From Ferrovum sp. PN-J185 (GTDB lineage: Bacteria; Pseudomonadota; Gammaproteobacteria; Burkholderiales; Ferrovaceae): 64,000 nucleotides of DNA. Location: NCBI RefSeq assembly GCF_001581925.1, contig NZ_LQZA01000001.1:124001-188000 (forward strand), read 5' to 3'. Positions 10,087-19,160 of this stretch are shown one piece after another. The notes below the pieces were generated by a model. The model was given only the letters and a program-made list of their open reading frames with translations. It made no database searches and was not told the origin of the DNA. The translations under genes were made by a program, and so were the position numbers. Each line of letters begins with the position of its first letter. Position 1 is the first letter of the stretch.

Positions 10087-11934
10087 TTAGAGCATCAGCT
10101 CATTGAGACGTTTAACAAACCCAGCAGGGTCCTCCAACACACCCCCTTCAGCAATGAGAGATTGTTCAAATAACAGTAAACTCCATTCTTTTACTTTCAT
10201 TTCGTTATTCTCAAGCTGTAAGCGAGTAATGAGACGGTGCTCAGGGTTGATCTCGAGAATCGGTTTGGATTGAGGCACCTCTTGCCCTGCCGCTTTTAAT
10301 AAACGCTCCAAATGTCCTGAAATCGCCCCCTCTTCCATCACCAGGCATGCCGGTGATTCAGTTAAACGATGACTGATTCGCACTTCTTTGACTTTTTCAC
10401 CCAAGGCATTTTTTATGGACTCAATCAGTGGTTTGAGTTTTTCATTGTCAGCGGTTTCAATTTTAGGGGTATCCACTCCTAATTCGCTTAAATCTAAATC
10501 ACCCTTAGCCACTGACTGTAATGTTTTTCCTTCAAACTCATGTAAGTGACTGACTACCCACTCATCCACACGGTCACTTAATAACAGTACTTCAATGCCA
10601 TGGCGTTTAAAGATTTCTAAATGAGGGCTATTTTTAGCCGCAGTCCAGCTGTCAGCCGTGACGTAGTAAATGGCCTTTTGTTCAGGCTTCATGCGTGAAA
10701 TGTAGCTATCTAACGAGACAGTTTGTTTGGCATCATCAAGGTGGGTGCTGGAGAAGCGCAATAACTTAGCCCACTTATCACGATTCGCATGCTCTTCAGC
10801 AGCGCCTTCTTTGAAAACTTGACCAAAGGAGTTCCAAAACTGTTGATAGCGCTCTTCATTGTCTTTGGCAATATCCTCCAAGAGCGATAAGATTTTTTTG
10901 GTGGAACCTAAACGAATGGCATCAATATCTTTAGATTCTTGTAGAATCTCGCGCGAGACGTTAAGTGGTAAATCCGCTGAATCAATGACCCCGCGTACAA
11001 AACGCAGATAATGAGGGAGCAGTTTCTCAGCCTCTTCCATGATGAATACACGGCGTACATATAATTTAATACCGTGACGCTGTTCACGATCGTATAAATC
11101 AAAGGGCGGGTGAGAGGGAATATAAAGTAACTGGGTATATTCTTGTTTGCCTTCAACCTTAGCATGGGTCCAAGCTAGAGGCTCTTCAAAGTCATGGGAG
11201 ACATGTTTGTAAAACTCTTTATATTGCTCGTCTGTGATCTCTTGGCGAGCTCTAGCCCACAAGGCGTTGGCTTGATTTAATGTTTCCTCTTCTGTCTCAC
11301 CTTTCATGACAATAGGAAGCTGAATATGGTCAGAATAACGACGCACTAAACTCTTAATTTGCCATGGTTCAAGGAAGCTGTCTTCCCCTTCTTTCAAGTG
11401 CAGGACGATGGTGGTGCCCCGTTCTGCCTTATCGATAGTCTCTAAAGTAAAGTTGCCATCACCATGTGACTCCCAAAGAATGGCTTCATTGTGATTTAAT
11501 CCAGCACGGCGCGTGGTCAAAGTGACTCGCTCAGCAACGATAAAAGCAGAGTAAAAACCCACCCCAAATTGACCGATTAATTGCGCGTCTTTGGCTTCAT
11601 CGCCAGTTAATTGATTGAGAAATGACTTGGTGCCAGAGTGGGCAATGGTACCAATATTATTAATGACTTCATCGCGACTCATACCAATACCGTTATCAAT
11701 TAAGGTTAAGGTACGAGCCTCTTTATCAATCTCGATACGGACTTTAAGTTCCGTATCCCCTTCCCAGAGTTCAGGAGTTTTAATGGCTTCAAAACGCAGC
11801 TTATCGCAGGCATCGGAGGCATTGGAAATCAATTCACGTAAAAAAATCTCTTTATTGCTATAAAGAGAATGGATCATGAGATGAAGTAATTGTTTTACTT
11901 CGGCTTGAAACTGCATTGATTGTTTATCACTCAT
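10087..11934 (-). CDS. htpG: Molecular chaperone HtpG (Hsp90 family)
   Basis: Cytosolic ATP-dependent chaperone. 615 aa, slightly shorter than E. coli HtpG. The N-terminal GHKL ATPase domain shows [20 protein letters not shown] (near residue 23), the DNGIGM motif, [11 protein letters not shown] and [10 protein letters not shown]. The middle domain carries [20 protein letters not shown], and a C-terminal dimerisation domain follows. It lacks a eukaryotic charged linker, as expected. It appears monocistronic; no sigma-32 promoter was confidently identified in the AT-rich upstream spacer. Confidence 0.97.
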   Translation of the reverse strand: MSDKQSMQFQAEVKQLLHLMIHSLYSNKEIFLRELISNASDACDKLRFEAIKTPELWEGDTELKVRIEIDKEARTLTLIDNGIGMSRDEVINNIGTIAHSGTKSFLNQLTGDEAKDAQLIGQFGVGFYSAFIVAERVTLTTRRAGLNHNEAILWESHGDGNFTLETIDKAERGTTIVLHLKEGEDSFLEPWQIKSLVRRYSDHIQLPIVMKGETEEETLNQANALWARARQEITDEQYKEFYKHVSHDFEEPLAWTHAKVEGKQEYTQLLYIPSHPPFDLYDREQRHGIKLYVRRVFIMEEAEKLLPHYLRFVRGVIDSADLPLNVSREILQESKDIDAIRLGSTKKILSLLEDIAKDNEERYQQFWNSFGQVFKEGAAEEHANRDKWAKLLRFSSTHLDDAKQTVSLDSYISRMKPEQKAIYYVTADSWTAAKNSPHLEIFKRHGIEVLLLSDRVDEWVVSHLHEFEGKTLQSVAKGDLDLSELGVDTPKIETADNEKLKPLIESIKNALGEKVKEVRISHRLTESPACLVMEEGAISGHLERLLKAAGQEVPQSKPILEINPEHRLITRLQLENNEMKVKEWSLLLFEQSLIAEGGVLEDPAGFVKRLNELML

Positions 11935-12014
11935 AGTGCGTACCCTTTAAATACTAAAAAATAATAATTTTTACTATAAATGGGGTGTGAGTTGATAATT
12001 TCAAGAGGGATGAA

Positions 12015-12962
12015 TCAGGCTTTTAGTCCTTTCATGGTGCGTGCCAGGCGTTGCAGCCCCAACCATTGCTGCGCCCAAAACCCCTCACCATAGGAGCGAC
12101 CGGTTAGCTGATCTTCAATGCCTGTGCCATGAAGCGGTTCATTAAAACGTGCTGTACCAAAAAGGATATCCCAGATAGGAAAGAGTACGGCAAAGTTACA
12201 GCTTTGATTGCCGCTTTCACTACCAATACCAATGCTATGATGAATGCGATGAAAACGGGGGCTTACTAATAGTCTCTCGCCAATATAACCAAAATCAATG
12301 GCCACATTGCTGTGCGCAAAGCTTTGCAGGATGCGAGTGAGCATCAGAGGAATAACGAGCTGATTAGGCGCCACGCCAATTAATAGAGCCAAGAGTGAGA
12401 AAATAGCCGCGGTTAATATATCATCGAGTAGATGATTACGATCATCCGTCCAATAGCTCATTTGACGTTGGCTATGATGGAGTCCATGTAATGCCCACCA
12501 CCACTCTAGGCGATGTTGTAAGCGGTGAATCCAATAACCCATAAAGTCAATAATCAGTAAATAGACCACAAAGCTTAACCACATATTGCTATAGAGAATA
12601 GGAAACCATTCTTCAAGCGATAAAGGGATAAAGCCATGAAGCCTTAAGTTTCGATCAAGGCTATAGGTAATGGGCCAGAGTATAAAAAAGAGCGCTAAAG
12701 GAATAAAGCCCAAGCGATGAAGTAGGGTATAGAGAATATCAATGGCTACAGAACGACGATCCGGCCAATTTTCTACAGGTTTCAATGCTTCTAAAGGACG
12801 AAATACAACGACTAATATGAGTATTTCAATGACCCCTAACAGTAATAAATAAATGGCATCGTAAGCACTCTCCACATAAGCTTGTAGTCCCATATATTGA
12901 AACAAGGGCTCAACCCAATGCTCAAAGAGAAAAGCTTGAAGTGGGGTTAACAAGTCAGTCAT
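12015..12962 (-). CDS. Sterol desaturase / fatty acid hydroxylase family membrane protein
   Basis: Di-iron membrane oxygenase family. 315 aa with at least four hydrophobic segments. The histidine clusters that bind iron are present: HRLQH near residue 145, HGLHHS near residue 159, and HRIHHS near residue 238. Substrate is unknown; bacterial members act on lipids, carotenoids or hopanoids. It is the third gene of a tight minus-strand cluster: its ATG overlaps the deacetylase stop by one base. Function beyond C-H oxidation of a membrane lipid is not supported by the sequence. Confidence 0.85.
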   Translation of the reverse strand: MTDLLTPLQAFLFEHWVEPLFQYMGLQAYVESAYDAIYLLLLGVIEILILVVVFRPLEALKPVENWPDRRSVAIDILYTLLHRLGFIPLALFFILWPITYSLDRNLRLHGFIPLSLEEWFPILYSNMWLSFVVYLLIIDFMGYWIHRLQHRLEWWWALHGLHHSQRQMSYWTDDRNHLLDDILTAAIFSLLALLIGVAPNQLVIPLMLTRILQSFAHSNVAIDFGYIGERLLVSPRFHRIHHSIGIGSESGNQSCNFAVLFPIWDILFGTARFNEPLHGTGIEDQLTGRSYGEGFWAQQWLGLQRLARTMKGLKA

Positions 12963-13690
12963 TATGGTGTAGGCAGTGGTTTAAAACATAAGCCCTTTTG
13001 TTGTAAGCCAACAATCAGGGGTTCTAATACATTCACAAATGGATCATGACGCGATTGAATACCTAAATGCATCATCAGTATGTCGCCAGCATGAATATGG
13101 GTTAATGCACGCTTTAATAATACACGATTGGGATAGCGCTCTGAGGACAGTTCATCACCTAAAAACCCAGCTGCAGACCAACCTACCGCTTGTGAGTAAC
13201 CACAGCGTTGTGCAAATTGATTGGTGCGTTCAGTAACATGCCCACCTGGTGCGCGCCATAGATGACTCATGGAGTGGTGGGTGAGAGTATAAAAACGCTC
13301 ATTAATACGAGACAGCTCCTGACAGAGCGCTGGTTCTGTTAAATGCTCTTGGCTGCCCGTGGGACTGACATAAAGCACGGTTCCATCATTGAGATCGCGT
13401 CTGAAATACCAGTGACGCCATGTATGACTAGCAAATTGATGTCCTTCTTTAACGCGCGCTAACCAATAATCACGCCAACTGTCATCAAGGGTATGGTCTC
13501 CCCTGTAAGTGGGTTTATTGGTAACAAAAAAAGTGGCTAACACATGATGGCGCTGAAGGATACCAGCGATTTTTTCAGCGCTCACCATGTTGCCGCTATC
13601 GAGCGTTAAATAGACTGGATTGGTGCAAGTCTCTTCAGCCATAGCGTTGATTGTGCTAAGTAAACACAATATAGCAAGAAGCCTTCTCAT
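12962..13690 (-). CDS. Secreted polysaccharide deacetylase-like protein with altered metal site
   Basis: NodB-homology domain protein of 242 aa with a signal peptide (MRRLLAILCLLSTINAMA). The first motif reads TLDSG where most family members have TFDDG, so the second metal-binding Asp is Ser. The His pair is intact in SHTWRH near residue 94, and RAPGG (motif 3) and HLG (motif 5 region) are recognisable. Activity as a metal-dependent deacetylase is therefore uncertain. It overlaps the upstream beta-propeller gene by 4 bases and the downstream sterol desaturase-like gene by one, indicating co-expression. Confidence 0.8.
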   Translation of the reverse strand: MRRLLAILCLLSTINAMAEETCTNPVYLTLDSGNMVSAEKIAGILQRHHVLATFFVTNKPTYRGDHTLDDSWRDYWLARVKEGHQFASHTWRHWYFRRDLNDGTVLYVSPTGSQEHLTEPALCQELSRINERFYTLTHHSMSHLWRAPGGHVTERTNQFAQRCGYSQAVGWSAAGFLGDELSSERYPNRVLLKRALTHIHAGDILMMHLGIQSRHDPFVNVLEPLIVGLQQKGLCFKPLPTP

Positions 13691-14637
13691 TGTCGTGGCG
13701 CATGACTCATAAAAAACAAACCGTGAGGTGAGCGTCCCACTGGAATCACATGGGTAATATGATAATTGGTCAAATCTACCACCCGTACTTCTTTAACCCA
13801 GCGGCAGGTCACCCATAATTCTTTCATATCCTGCGAAATTTCCATGTCATCTGGTCCACCTGGGATGGGGAAGGTGTGATCCACAGTTAGTGTGTTTGTA
13901 TCTATTAAGGAGATAGTATCCCCCCCTCGATTAGAAATTAACACATGTCGATGATCTCCCAAGGGCATGAAATTGTGCGCTCCCACACCCGTTGGGATAT
14001 GTTTAACAATTTGCGCTTTACGCCAATCCACCACAGCCACCCCATTATCCCCCATGACTCCCACTAATAAATGTTGGTTGTCAGGGGTCATGATGATCCC
14101 TGCGGGAGTATTGCCTACAGGTATAATCCAGGCTACTTTTTGTGTGGCTAAATCAATGGCAGCAAGTTGATTGCTGCCTTGAAGGGTAATAAATACCATG
14201 GTGCTTTGTTGGTTAAAAGCCAGATGGCTTGGCATGGAAGACAAGGGAATGCGAGCAATTAGAGAGAAATCATCAGCACGATAAATATCTACGCGATCAA
14301 GACGTAATGAATTTGAAACGAACCATTTTTTATCAGGGCTAAAGCCTATTTGATAAGGGTCACTAATGCGGGAAATACGCTTTTCAATTTCGCCTGTTGT
14401 GGGGTTGAGAAATACCAAATCATTACTGACCGCATCGGCCACAATTAAGGCACTGTTATCGGGAGTGCTCATTAAATGATGCGGCTCTTTGCCTACATAA
14501 AAATGTTTTATGGGTTGATAGGTATGGCGATCCACAAGACTAATTGAGCCATCGCCAGAATTGAGAACAACCGTCACTTCGGCAAAGGACTGAGAGACAC
14601 AAAAAGACAAGAGAACAATAAAAAAAAGTCTGCGCAT
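13687..14637 (-). CDS. Secreted YVTN-type beta-propeller protein
   Basis: 316 aa with an N-terminal signal peptide (MRRLFFIVLLSFCVSQSFA). The mature part consists of about seven repeats of roughly 40 residues with the pattern NSGDGSISLVD, PDNSALIVAD and TPDNQHLLVGV, typical of YncE/YVTN-family propellers. These are usually periplasmic binding or scaffold proteins; no catalytic residues are recognisable. It is the first gene of a three-gene operon with a deacetylase-like protein and a sterol desaturase-like enzyme, suggesting a shared envelope role. It is divergent from the Nudix gene at 14692. Confidence 0.8.
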   Translation of the reverse strand: MRRLFFIVLLSFCVSQSFAEVTVVLNSGDGSISLVDRHTYQPIKHFYVGKEPHHLMSTPDNSALIVADAVSNDLVFLNPTTGEIEKRISRISDPYQIGFSPDKKWFVSNSLRLDRVDIYRADDFSLIARIPLSSMPSHLAFNQQSTMVFITLQGSNQLAAIDLATQKVAWIIPVGNTPAGIIMTPDNQHLLVGVMGDNGVAVVDWRKAQIVKHIPTGVGAHNFMPLGDHRHVLISNRGGDTISLIDTNTLTVDHTFPIPGGPDDMEISQDMKELWVTCRWVKEVRVVDLTNYHITHVIPVGRSPHGLFFMSHAPRQ

Positions 14638-14691
14638 AGTTTAAAATGATAACTTACTTCATTCTAGCACTGTTTACGAGTAATCCATACT

Positions 14692-15225
14692 ATGAAATTT
14701 TGTTCTTCCTGTGGCGCTGAAGTCACTATTACAATTCCTGAGGGTGATCAGAGAGAGCGTCACGTCTGCCAATCCTGTGGTGATATTCATTATCAAAACC
14801 CTAAGGTTGTGGTGGGATGTGTCACCCACTGGCATGATCAGGTTCTACTCTGTCGTAGAGCCATTGAACCACGCTTAGGATTTTGGACTATGCCTGCAGG
14901 TTTTATGGAAAATGGCGAAAGTTTACGCCAAGGTGCCAAACGCGAGACTGAGGAAGAGTGTGGGGCACAAGTAGAAGTGGGTGAATTAATTAGTGTCATT
15001 AGTATTGCTAACATTAATCAAGTACACTGCATATTTAACGCCCCGATGGTAAGTGATCGTTTTTTTGTTACTTCAGAAAGTAGCGAAGTCAGACTATTTC
15101 ATGAGCATGAAATCCCTTGGCAAGATTTGGCTTTTAGAACCGTTGAAGTAACACTGAAGCATTTTTTTGACACGCGCCGCCAGGCAAGTGTGTCGCCTCT
15201 TATTATTGATCTAGGACCCCATTAA
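14692..15225 (+). CDS. Nudix hydrolase with N-terminal zinc ribbon
   Basis: 177 aa. An N-terminal four-Cys zinc ribbon (CSSCG near residue 4 and CQSCG near residue 26) precedes a Nudix domain. The Nudix box starts at GFMENGE near residue 70 and contains the RETEEECG core. This arrangement matches the COG1051-type subfamily, some members of which are FAD or ADP-ribose diphosphatases; the substrate here is not determinable. rlmD begins 4 bases after its stop, so the two are probably co-transcribed. Confidence 0.85.
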   Translation: MKFCSSCGAEVTITIPEGDQRERHVCQSCGDIHYQNPKVVVGCVTHWHDQVLLCRRAIEPRLGFWTMPAGFMENGESLRQGAKRETEEECGAQVEVGELISVISIANINQVHCIFNAPMVSDRFFVTSESSEVRLFHEHEIPWQDLAFRTVEVTLKHFFDTRRQASVSPLIIDLGPH

Positions 15226-15228
15226 TTC

Positions 15229-16557
15229 ATGTCAGACAAACTCTCTTTACAGCGCCGCATTAAAACCCTACAAGTGGAGTCGGTGGATCATGAAGCCATG
15301 GGTATTGCCCGTCTTGATGGCAAAGTGGTGTTTATTGATGGGGCTTTGCCTAATGAACGGGTTAAAGCTATTATTACCAAAGAAAAACCTGCTTTTGATT
15401 TAGCGCAAATTGATAGTGTTTTGTCTCCTAGTCCCACGCGTACAAAGCCGCGCTGTCCTCATTTTGGGGTATGTGGCGGCTGCAATATGCAGCATGCTCA
15501 TGCGGATGCTCAGGTGGCTTTTAAACAGCGTATTTTAGAAGATAATCTTGAGCGTATTGGTAAAGTAAAAAGTGACACCATACTGCCTGCTATTTATGGG
15601 CCGGAGTGGGGCTATCGATATAGAGCGCGATTATCAGTGCGTTATGTGGAAAAAAAAGGTGGAGTATTAGTGGGCTTTCATGAAAAGTCCTCAAGCTTTG
15701 TGGCAGATATGCATGAGTGTCATATTCTGCCTAAGCATATTGGCTTTTTAATTGATCCTCTACGCGAGTTAATTCAGCAATTATCGATTCGTGATAGATT
15801 GCCGCAGGTGGAACTGGCGGTGGGTGAACAGGTTTCTATTTTAGTATTCAGAATTTTAGAAACACCAAGCGCTCATGACGAAGAGCTCATTAAAGCGTTT
15901 GCTGATACTCATCAAATGGTGATCTGGTTTCAAACCAAGGGGCCTGATAGTGCTACACCATTTTACCCACTTGAGTTTCCAAGATTAACTTACAGCTTAC
16001 CTGATTTTGCAGTGACCATGCCCTTTGCTCCCACCGAATTTACTCAAGTCAATCCTCAAGTAAATCGCTCTTTGGTATCAAGAGCGTTGAGCTTTCTTGA
16101 CCCTCGAGCAGGCGAGAGAATTGTGGATTTATTTTGTGGGCTGGGCAACTTTACTTTACCCATTGCAAGAGCAGGGGCCAGTGTTCTTGGTGTTGAGGGT
16201 AACCCTGCTTTAATTGAAAGAGCCTATCAAAACGCTGAGTTCAATGGCTTAAGAGACTCAGTAGAGTTTAAGGCGATGAATTTATTTACAGTCACTGAAG
16301 ACAGTTTCTCTGAACTAGGTAGGATGGATAAGTTACTGATTGATCCTCCGCGTGATGGGGCGGTGGAGGTAGTGAAGTCATTGGGACGCTCTCGTCCGCA
16401 ACGTGTGGTGTATGTATCGTGTAATCCGTCAACCCTGGCGCGTGATGCGCAAATCATGGTACATCACCAAGGCTATAAATTAAGGGCGGCTGGGGTAGTA
16501 AATATGTTCCCCCATACCGCCCATGTTGAATCAGTGGCTATTTTTGAATTAGCTTAA
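15229..16557 (+). CDS. rlmD: 23S rRNA (uracil-1939-C5)-methyltransferase
   Basis: SAM-dependent RNA methyltransferase RlmD (RumA). 442 aa: an N-terminal TRAM domain (residues about 10-75), an iron-sulphur site made by CPHFGVCGGCNMQH near residue 76 plus Cys near residue 163 (MHECHI), then the methyltransferase fold with DLFCGLGNFTLP near residue 300, IDPPRDGA near residue 370, and catalytic-Cys motif VSCNPSTLARD near residue 391. Convergent with the BI-1 gene, overlapping it by 4 bases. Confidence 0.93.
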   Translation: MSDKLSLQRRIKTLQVESVDHEAMGIARLDGKVVFIDGALPNERVKAIITKEKPAFDLAQIDSVLSPSPTRTKPRCPHFGVCGGCNMQHAHADAQVAFKQRILEDNLERIGKVKSDTILPAIYGPEWGYRYRARLSVRYVEKKGGVLVGFHEKSSSFVADMHECHILPKHIGFLIDPLRELIQQLSIRDRLPQVELAVGEQVSILVFRILETPSAHDEELIKAFADTHQMVIWFQTKGPDSATPFYPLEFPRLTYSLPDFAVTMPFAPTEFTQVNPQVNRSLVSRALSFLDPRAGERIVDLFCGLGNFTLPIARAGASVLGVEGNPALIERAYQNAEFNGLRDSVEFKAMNLFTVTEDSFSELGRMDKLLIDPPRDGAVEVVKSLGRSRPQRVVYVSCNPSTLARDAQIMVHHQGYKLRAAGVVNMFPHTAHVESVAIFELA

Positions 16558-17243
16558 TCGCGTTCGCCACCAAAGATACCGAGTAACTGCAGTAAGCTCG
16601 TGAAAATATTATAAATGTTGATATACAAGCTTAAAGTAGCAGTAATGTAGTTGGTTTCTCCACCATGCACGATTTGACTAACATTAAATAAAATCATGAG
16701 TGATGAGAAAAGAATAAAAGCAGCACATAATACCAATTGCATCATGGGTAGTTGCAAGAAAATATTGGCAATCACAGCTACCATTAACACGATAGAGCCA
16801 ATAATAAGGAAGTTGGCTAAGCCGCTGAAGTTGCGACGTGTGGTTCCTGCTAATCCAGCAAGGCTAAAAAATACCACTGCTGTTCCACCTGCAGCCATCG
16901 TGATGAGTTGCCCACCGTTACGGAAATGAAGGACAAACTGAAGTAATGGTCCTAACATAACCCCTAAGACGAAGGTTAGAAGTAAGAGTAAATACACACC
17001 TGTTGAGCTGTATTTATTAGCTTCAATAGCAAAAAACAATCCATACACGACACCTAAGAATAGTAGGCTAGAGAGTATTGGGGAGGCCATCATAAAGGCG
17101 AAACTCATATTAATGCCAACTAACGCACCAATGGCCGTGGGGATCATGGATAAACCAAGTAACCAGTAAGTGTTTCTTAACACACGATGGGTTACCGAGT
17201 CTAATTGCCCTGATTGGGTATAAGTGTTGTAGGGACCTGCCAT
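16554..17243 (-). CDS. Bax inhibitor-1 / YccA-family membrane protein
   Basis: Inner-membrane protein of the BI-1 (TMBIM) superfamily. 229 aa, about seven helices. It shows the C-terminal LYINIYNIFTSLLQLLG segment typical of bacterial YbhL/YccA homologues and a central AGTTRRNFSGLANFL loop. The start is set at MAGPYNTYTQ because AAGGAG precedes this ATG at good spacing; a longer in-frame extension to 17321 lacks support. Homologues modulate FtsH-dependent quality control or calcium leak; no specific role can be read here. Confidence 0.85.
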   Translation of the reverse strand: MAGPYNTYTQSGQLDSVTHRVLRNTYWLLGLSMIPTAIGALVGINMSFAFMMASPILSSLLFLGVVYGLFFAIEANKYSSTGVYLLLLLTFVLGVMLGPLLQFVLHFRNGGQLITMAAGGTAVVFFSLAGLAGTTRRNFSGLANFLIIGSIVLMVAVIANIFLQLPMMQLVLCAAFILFSSLMILFNVSQIVHGGETNYITATLSLYINIYNIFTSLLQLLGIFGGERD

Positions 17244-17433
17244 AATAAAACTCCTTGCAGTAATAGTTAAACCAGCGAAATTTATATTGTTATAGTATAA
17301 GACTACGTCAGATGCTCTCAAGTTTCAAGTGGGGATGATTCCCTTAAATTTCAATAGTTGAACTCAATTTAATAAAATTAGTGTAAAATCGTTGCCTTAA
17401 GTTGAGCTTAACTTAGAAAATCTTCATAAGTAA

Positions 17434-17524
17434 GGAAGCGTGGCCGAGCGGTTTAAGGCACTTGTCTTGAAAACAAGCGTGGGCTGATACCCCACCGTGA
17501 GTTCGAATCTCACCGCTTCCGCCA
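17434..17524 (+). tRNA. tRNA-Ser (TGA anticodon)
   Basis: A 91-base class II tRNA including encoded CCA. The acceptor arms GGAAGCG and CGCTTCC pair perfectly, the discriminator is G, the anticodon stem-loop CTTGT-CTTGAAA-ACAAG gives anticodon TGA, a long variable arm is present and the T arm contains GTTCGAATC. The accessory island with the ISL3 and IS3 elements begins just downstream. I saw no second copy of its 3' end that would mark an att site. Confidence 0.97.
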
Positions 17525-17577
17525 TTAATTTAAAGAAAAAATTTACATTTATTTAACTTTCCAGGCTGGGATGTACC

Positions 17578-17631
17578 GGCTGTACCCAATTAACAGGGGA
17601 TGGGTATTCATTCAAGTCCGTTAATAATGTA
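17578..17631. repeat. Extra ISL3 terminal sequence in tandem with the element
   Basis: Bases 17578-17612 repeat the left terminal sequence of the adjacent element (17632-17666) with only two differences. The segment 17614-17631 (CCGTTAATAATGTA) resembles the element's right end read outward (CCGTTAATGATGTA). Together they look like a near-empty left-end/right-end pair, i.e. a minimal non-coding derivative or the footprint of an earlier insertion. Confidence 0.6.
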
Positions 17632-18936
17632 GGCTGTACCCAATTAACGGGGGATGAGTATTCATTAAACTCTATTAAATATTCCATTCCAACCGCAGTG
17701 CGTTAGTACTCTTAGTCTGTAGTTTTCAAAGTTTCTGAATCCAAACGCTCGTCGTGACATCATTTCCATTTTAGTATGGAATCCCTCTGTAATACCATTT
17801 GATTTAGAGAAGCGCCACATTCTAACAATCGGCTCTAGCCAAGATTGCAGGGTTTGAGCTAAAGACTTGGCTGGACTGTGAGAGAGCTGCTGGATTAATC
17901 TTGTCAGCCTCTTGATCTTCTTTTTAGCCTGGTATCTACGCAGGTGTCTACTCAGTAGTAATGAGTTTAATCGCTGCTTGGCAAAGTATAGAGATCGTAA
18001 TATTGGGTACTGATCCAAGTAAATGCCTAAGTTATGCTTCTGTTCTTCACTCAATCGCCAACGATGTCGACGCATTAGACTGAGTAATCCTCGGTTCTTT
18101 CTGCCCACCGGATCGGTTTGTTGCCATAGTTTGAGGAAGTGGTGATTCACCAATCTAATAACATGGAATCGATCAGAAATGATCTTAGCGTTAGGGAAAT
18201 AGTGATGAACAATCTGTCGATAAGTCTCTGATAGATCCATGACGACGAACTGCACACGATCTCGTCCTGGTAAACGGTTTAAATAGCGCCGTAGACTAGG
18301 CTCAGAGCGCCCCAGAACCACATCAAATACCTTATGGTTTCTCAAGTCTACTAGGGTTGTGGCATAGCCTTGTTTACGACTAAAAAAGTGCTCATCAATA
18401 CCAAGAACGATTGGGCAGGATCGTCCTGAGAGTTCTGATATGCGCTTATTAAGGTGATGGTGATACCAGCGCTCTACGGTGGCGCTACTAATATGATGGG
18501 TGAGAGACAGTTTATGTTGGCTGATACCTCCATCGTGAGCTTCAAAGATCTCGAGACGGAAGCATTCGGTTGCCCTATGGCGTGGACGTATCCCCTTAAA
18601 GGGGTGTCTAAAGTAATGATTACAGTTCAAGCAATGGTATTTGGGTACGCTTAAATGCAGTACCATTAACTGATTCCCTTGGCGGGTATGCTTGAGTGTA
18701 CGCTCATGGGTGGCTTTGATTCGAATAGGTCTATATTGGCAGTGGATACAGTCCATTCTGCGCTTAGGCTTAGCCCAAACATGAATAGCGGATCCTCTAT
18801 CTACTCTAAGAACTTCAAGACCATCAATACCTAGGATAGAATCTATCTGGGACATCGGTATTACCTCCATTAAAAAAGTTTCTTCGCAAAAACAATTTTA
18901 ATGAATACCGCTGTCCCCCGTTAATGATGTAGAGCC
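17632..18936 (-). mobile_element. ISL3-family insertion sequence, apparently intact
   Basis: 1305-bp element bounded by imperfect inverted repeats that begin GGCTGTACCC (left) and GGCTCTACAT (right, complement). Both continue through ATTAACGGGGGA and end in TATTCATTAAA. It carries one transposase gene whose stop codon lies inside the left repeat. The 7-bp sequence TAATGTA abuts both ends (17625-17631 and 18937-18943), consistent with target duplication, although ISL3 elements usually duplicate 8 bp. Confidence 0.88.
17665..18855 (-). CDS. ISL3-family transposase
   Basis: 396-aa DDE transposase. An N-terminal zinc finger (CIHC near residue 36 and CLNC near residue 76) is followed by a helix-turn-helix and the catalytic core: Asp in LGIDEHFFSRKQGY near residue 158, Asp in VVMDLSETYRQ near residue 211, and Glu in GITEGFHTKMEMMSRRAFGF near residue 350. 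No internal stop. ATG 18855 is chosen over 18870 because GGAGG lies 8 bases before it, within the five extra upstream codons. Confidence 0.93.
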   Translation of the reverse strand: MSQIDSILGIDGLEVLRVDRGSAIHVWAKPKRRMDCIHCQYRPIRIKATHERTLKHTRQGNQLMVLHLSVPKYHCLNCNHYFRHPFKGIRPRHRATECFRLEIFEAHDGGISQHKLSLTHHISSATVERWYHHHLNKRISELSGRSCPIVLGIDEHFFSRKQGYATTLVDLRNHKVFDVVLGRSEPSLRRYLNRLPGRDRVQFVVMDLSETYRQIVHHYFPNAKIISDRFHVIRLVNHHFLKLWQQTDPVGRKNRGLLSLMRRHRWRLSEEQKHNLGIYLDQYPILRSLYFAKQRLNSLLLSRHLRRYQAKKKIKRLTRLIQQLSHSPAKSLAQTLQSWLEPIVRMWRFSKSNGITEGFHTKMEMMSRRAFGFRNFENYRLRVLTHCGWNGIFNRV

Positions 18937-19160
18937 TAATGTAGAGCCCAAAACCTCTGTTGACCCATTAGTACTTATAGATCAATACAATTCGTTGCAT
19001 AACTATGTAATTTGAGTTAATAAAACTTTTGTTATTTGGTTTTTAATAAGAGAGTTAAGTTATCTCGGTATGGAAACGATTGTTTTAAAGCCGATGATGT
19101 GACTCAATTATTAATTATGGATTGTTGCTGTAAAAGCTACGTTTTAAGCATCTAAAGTTA

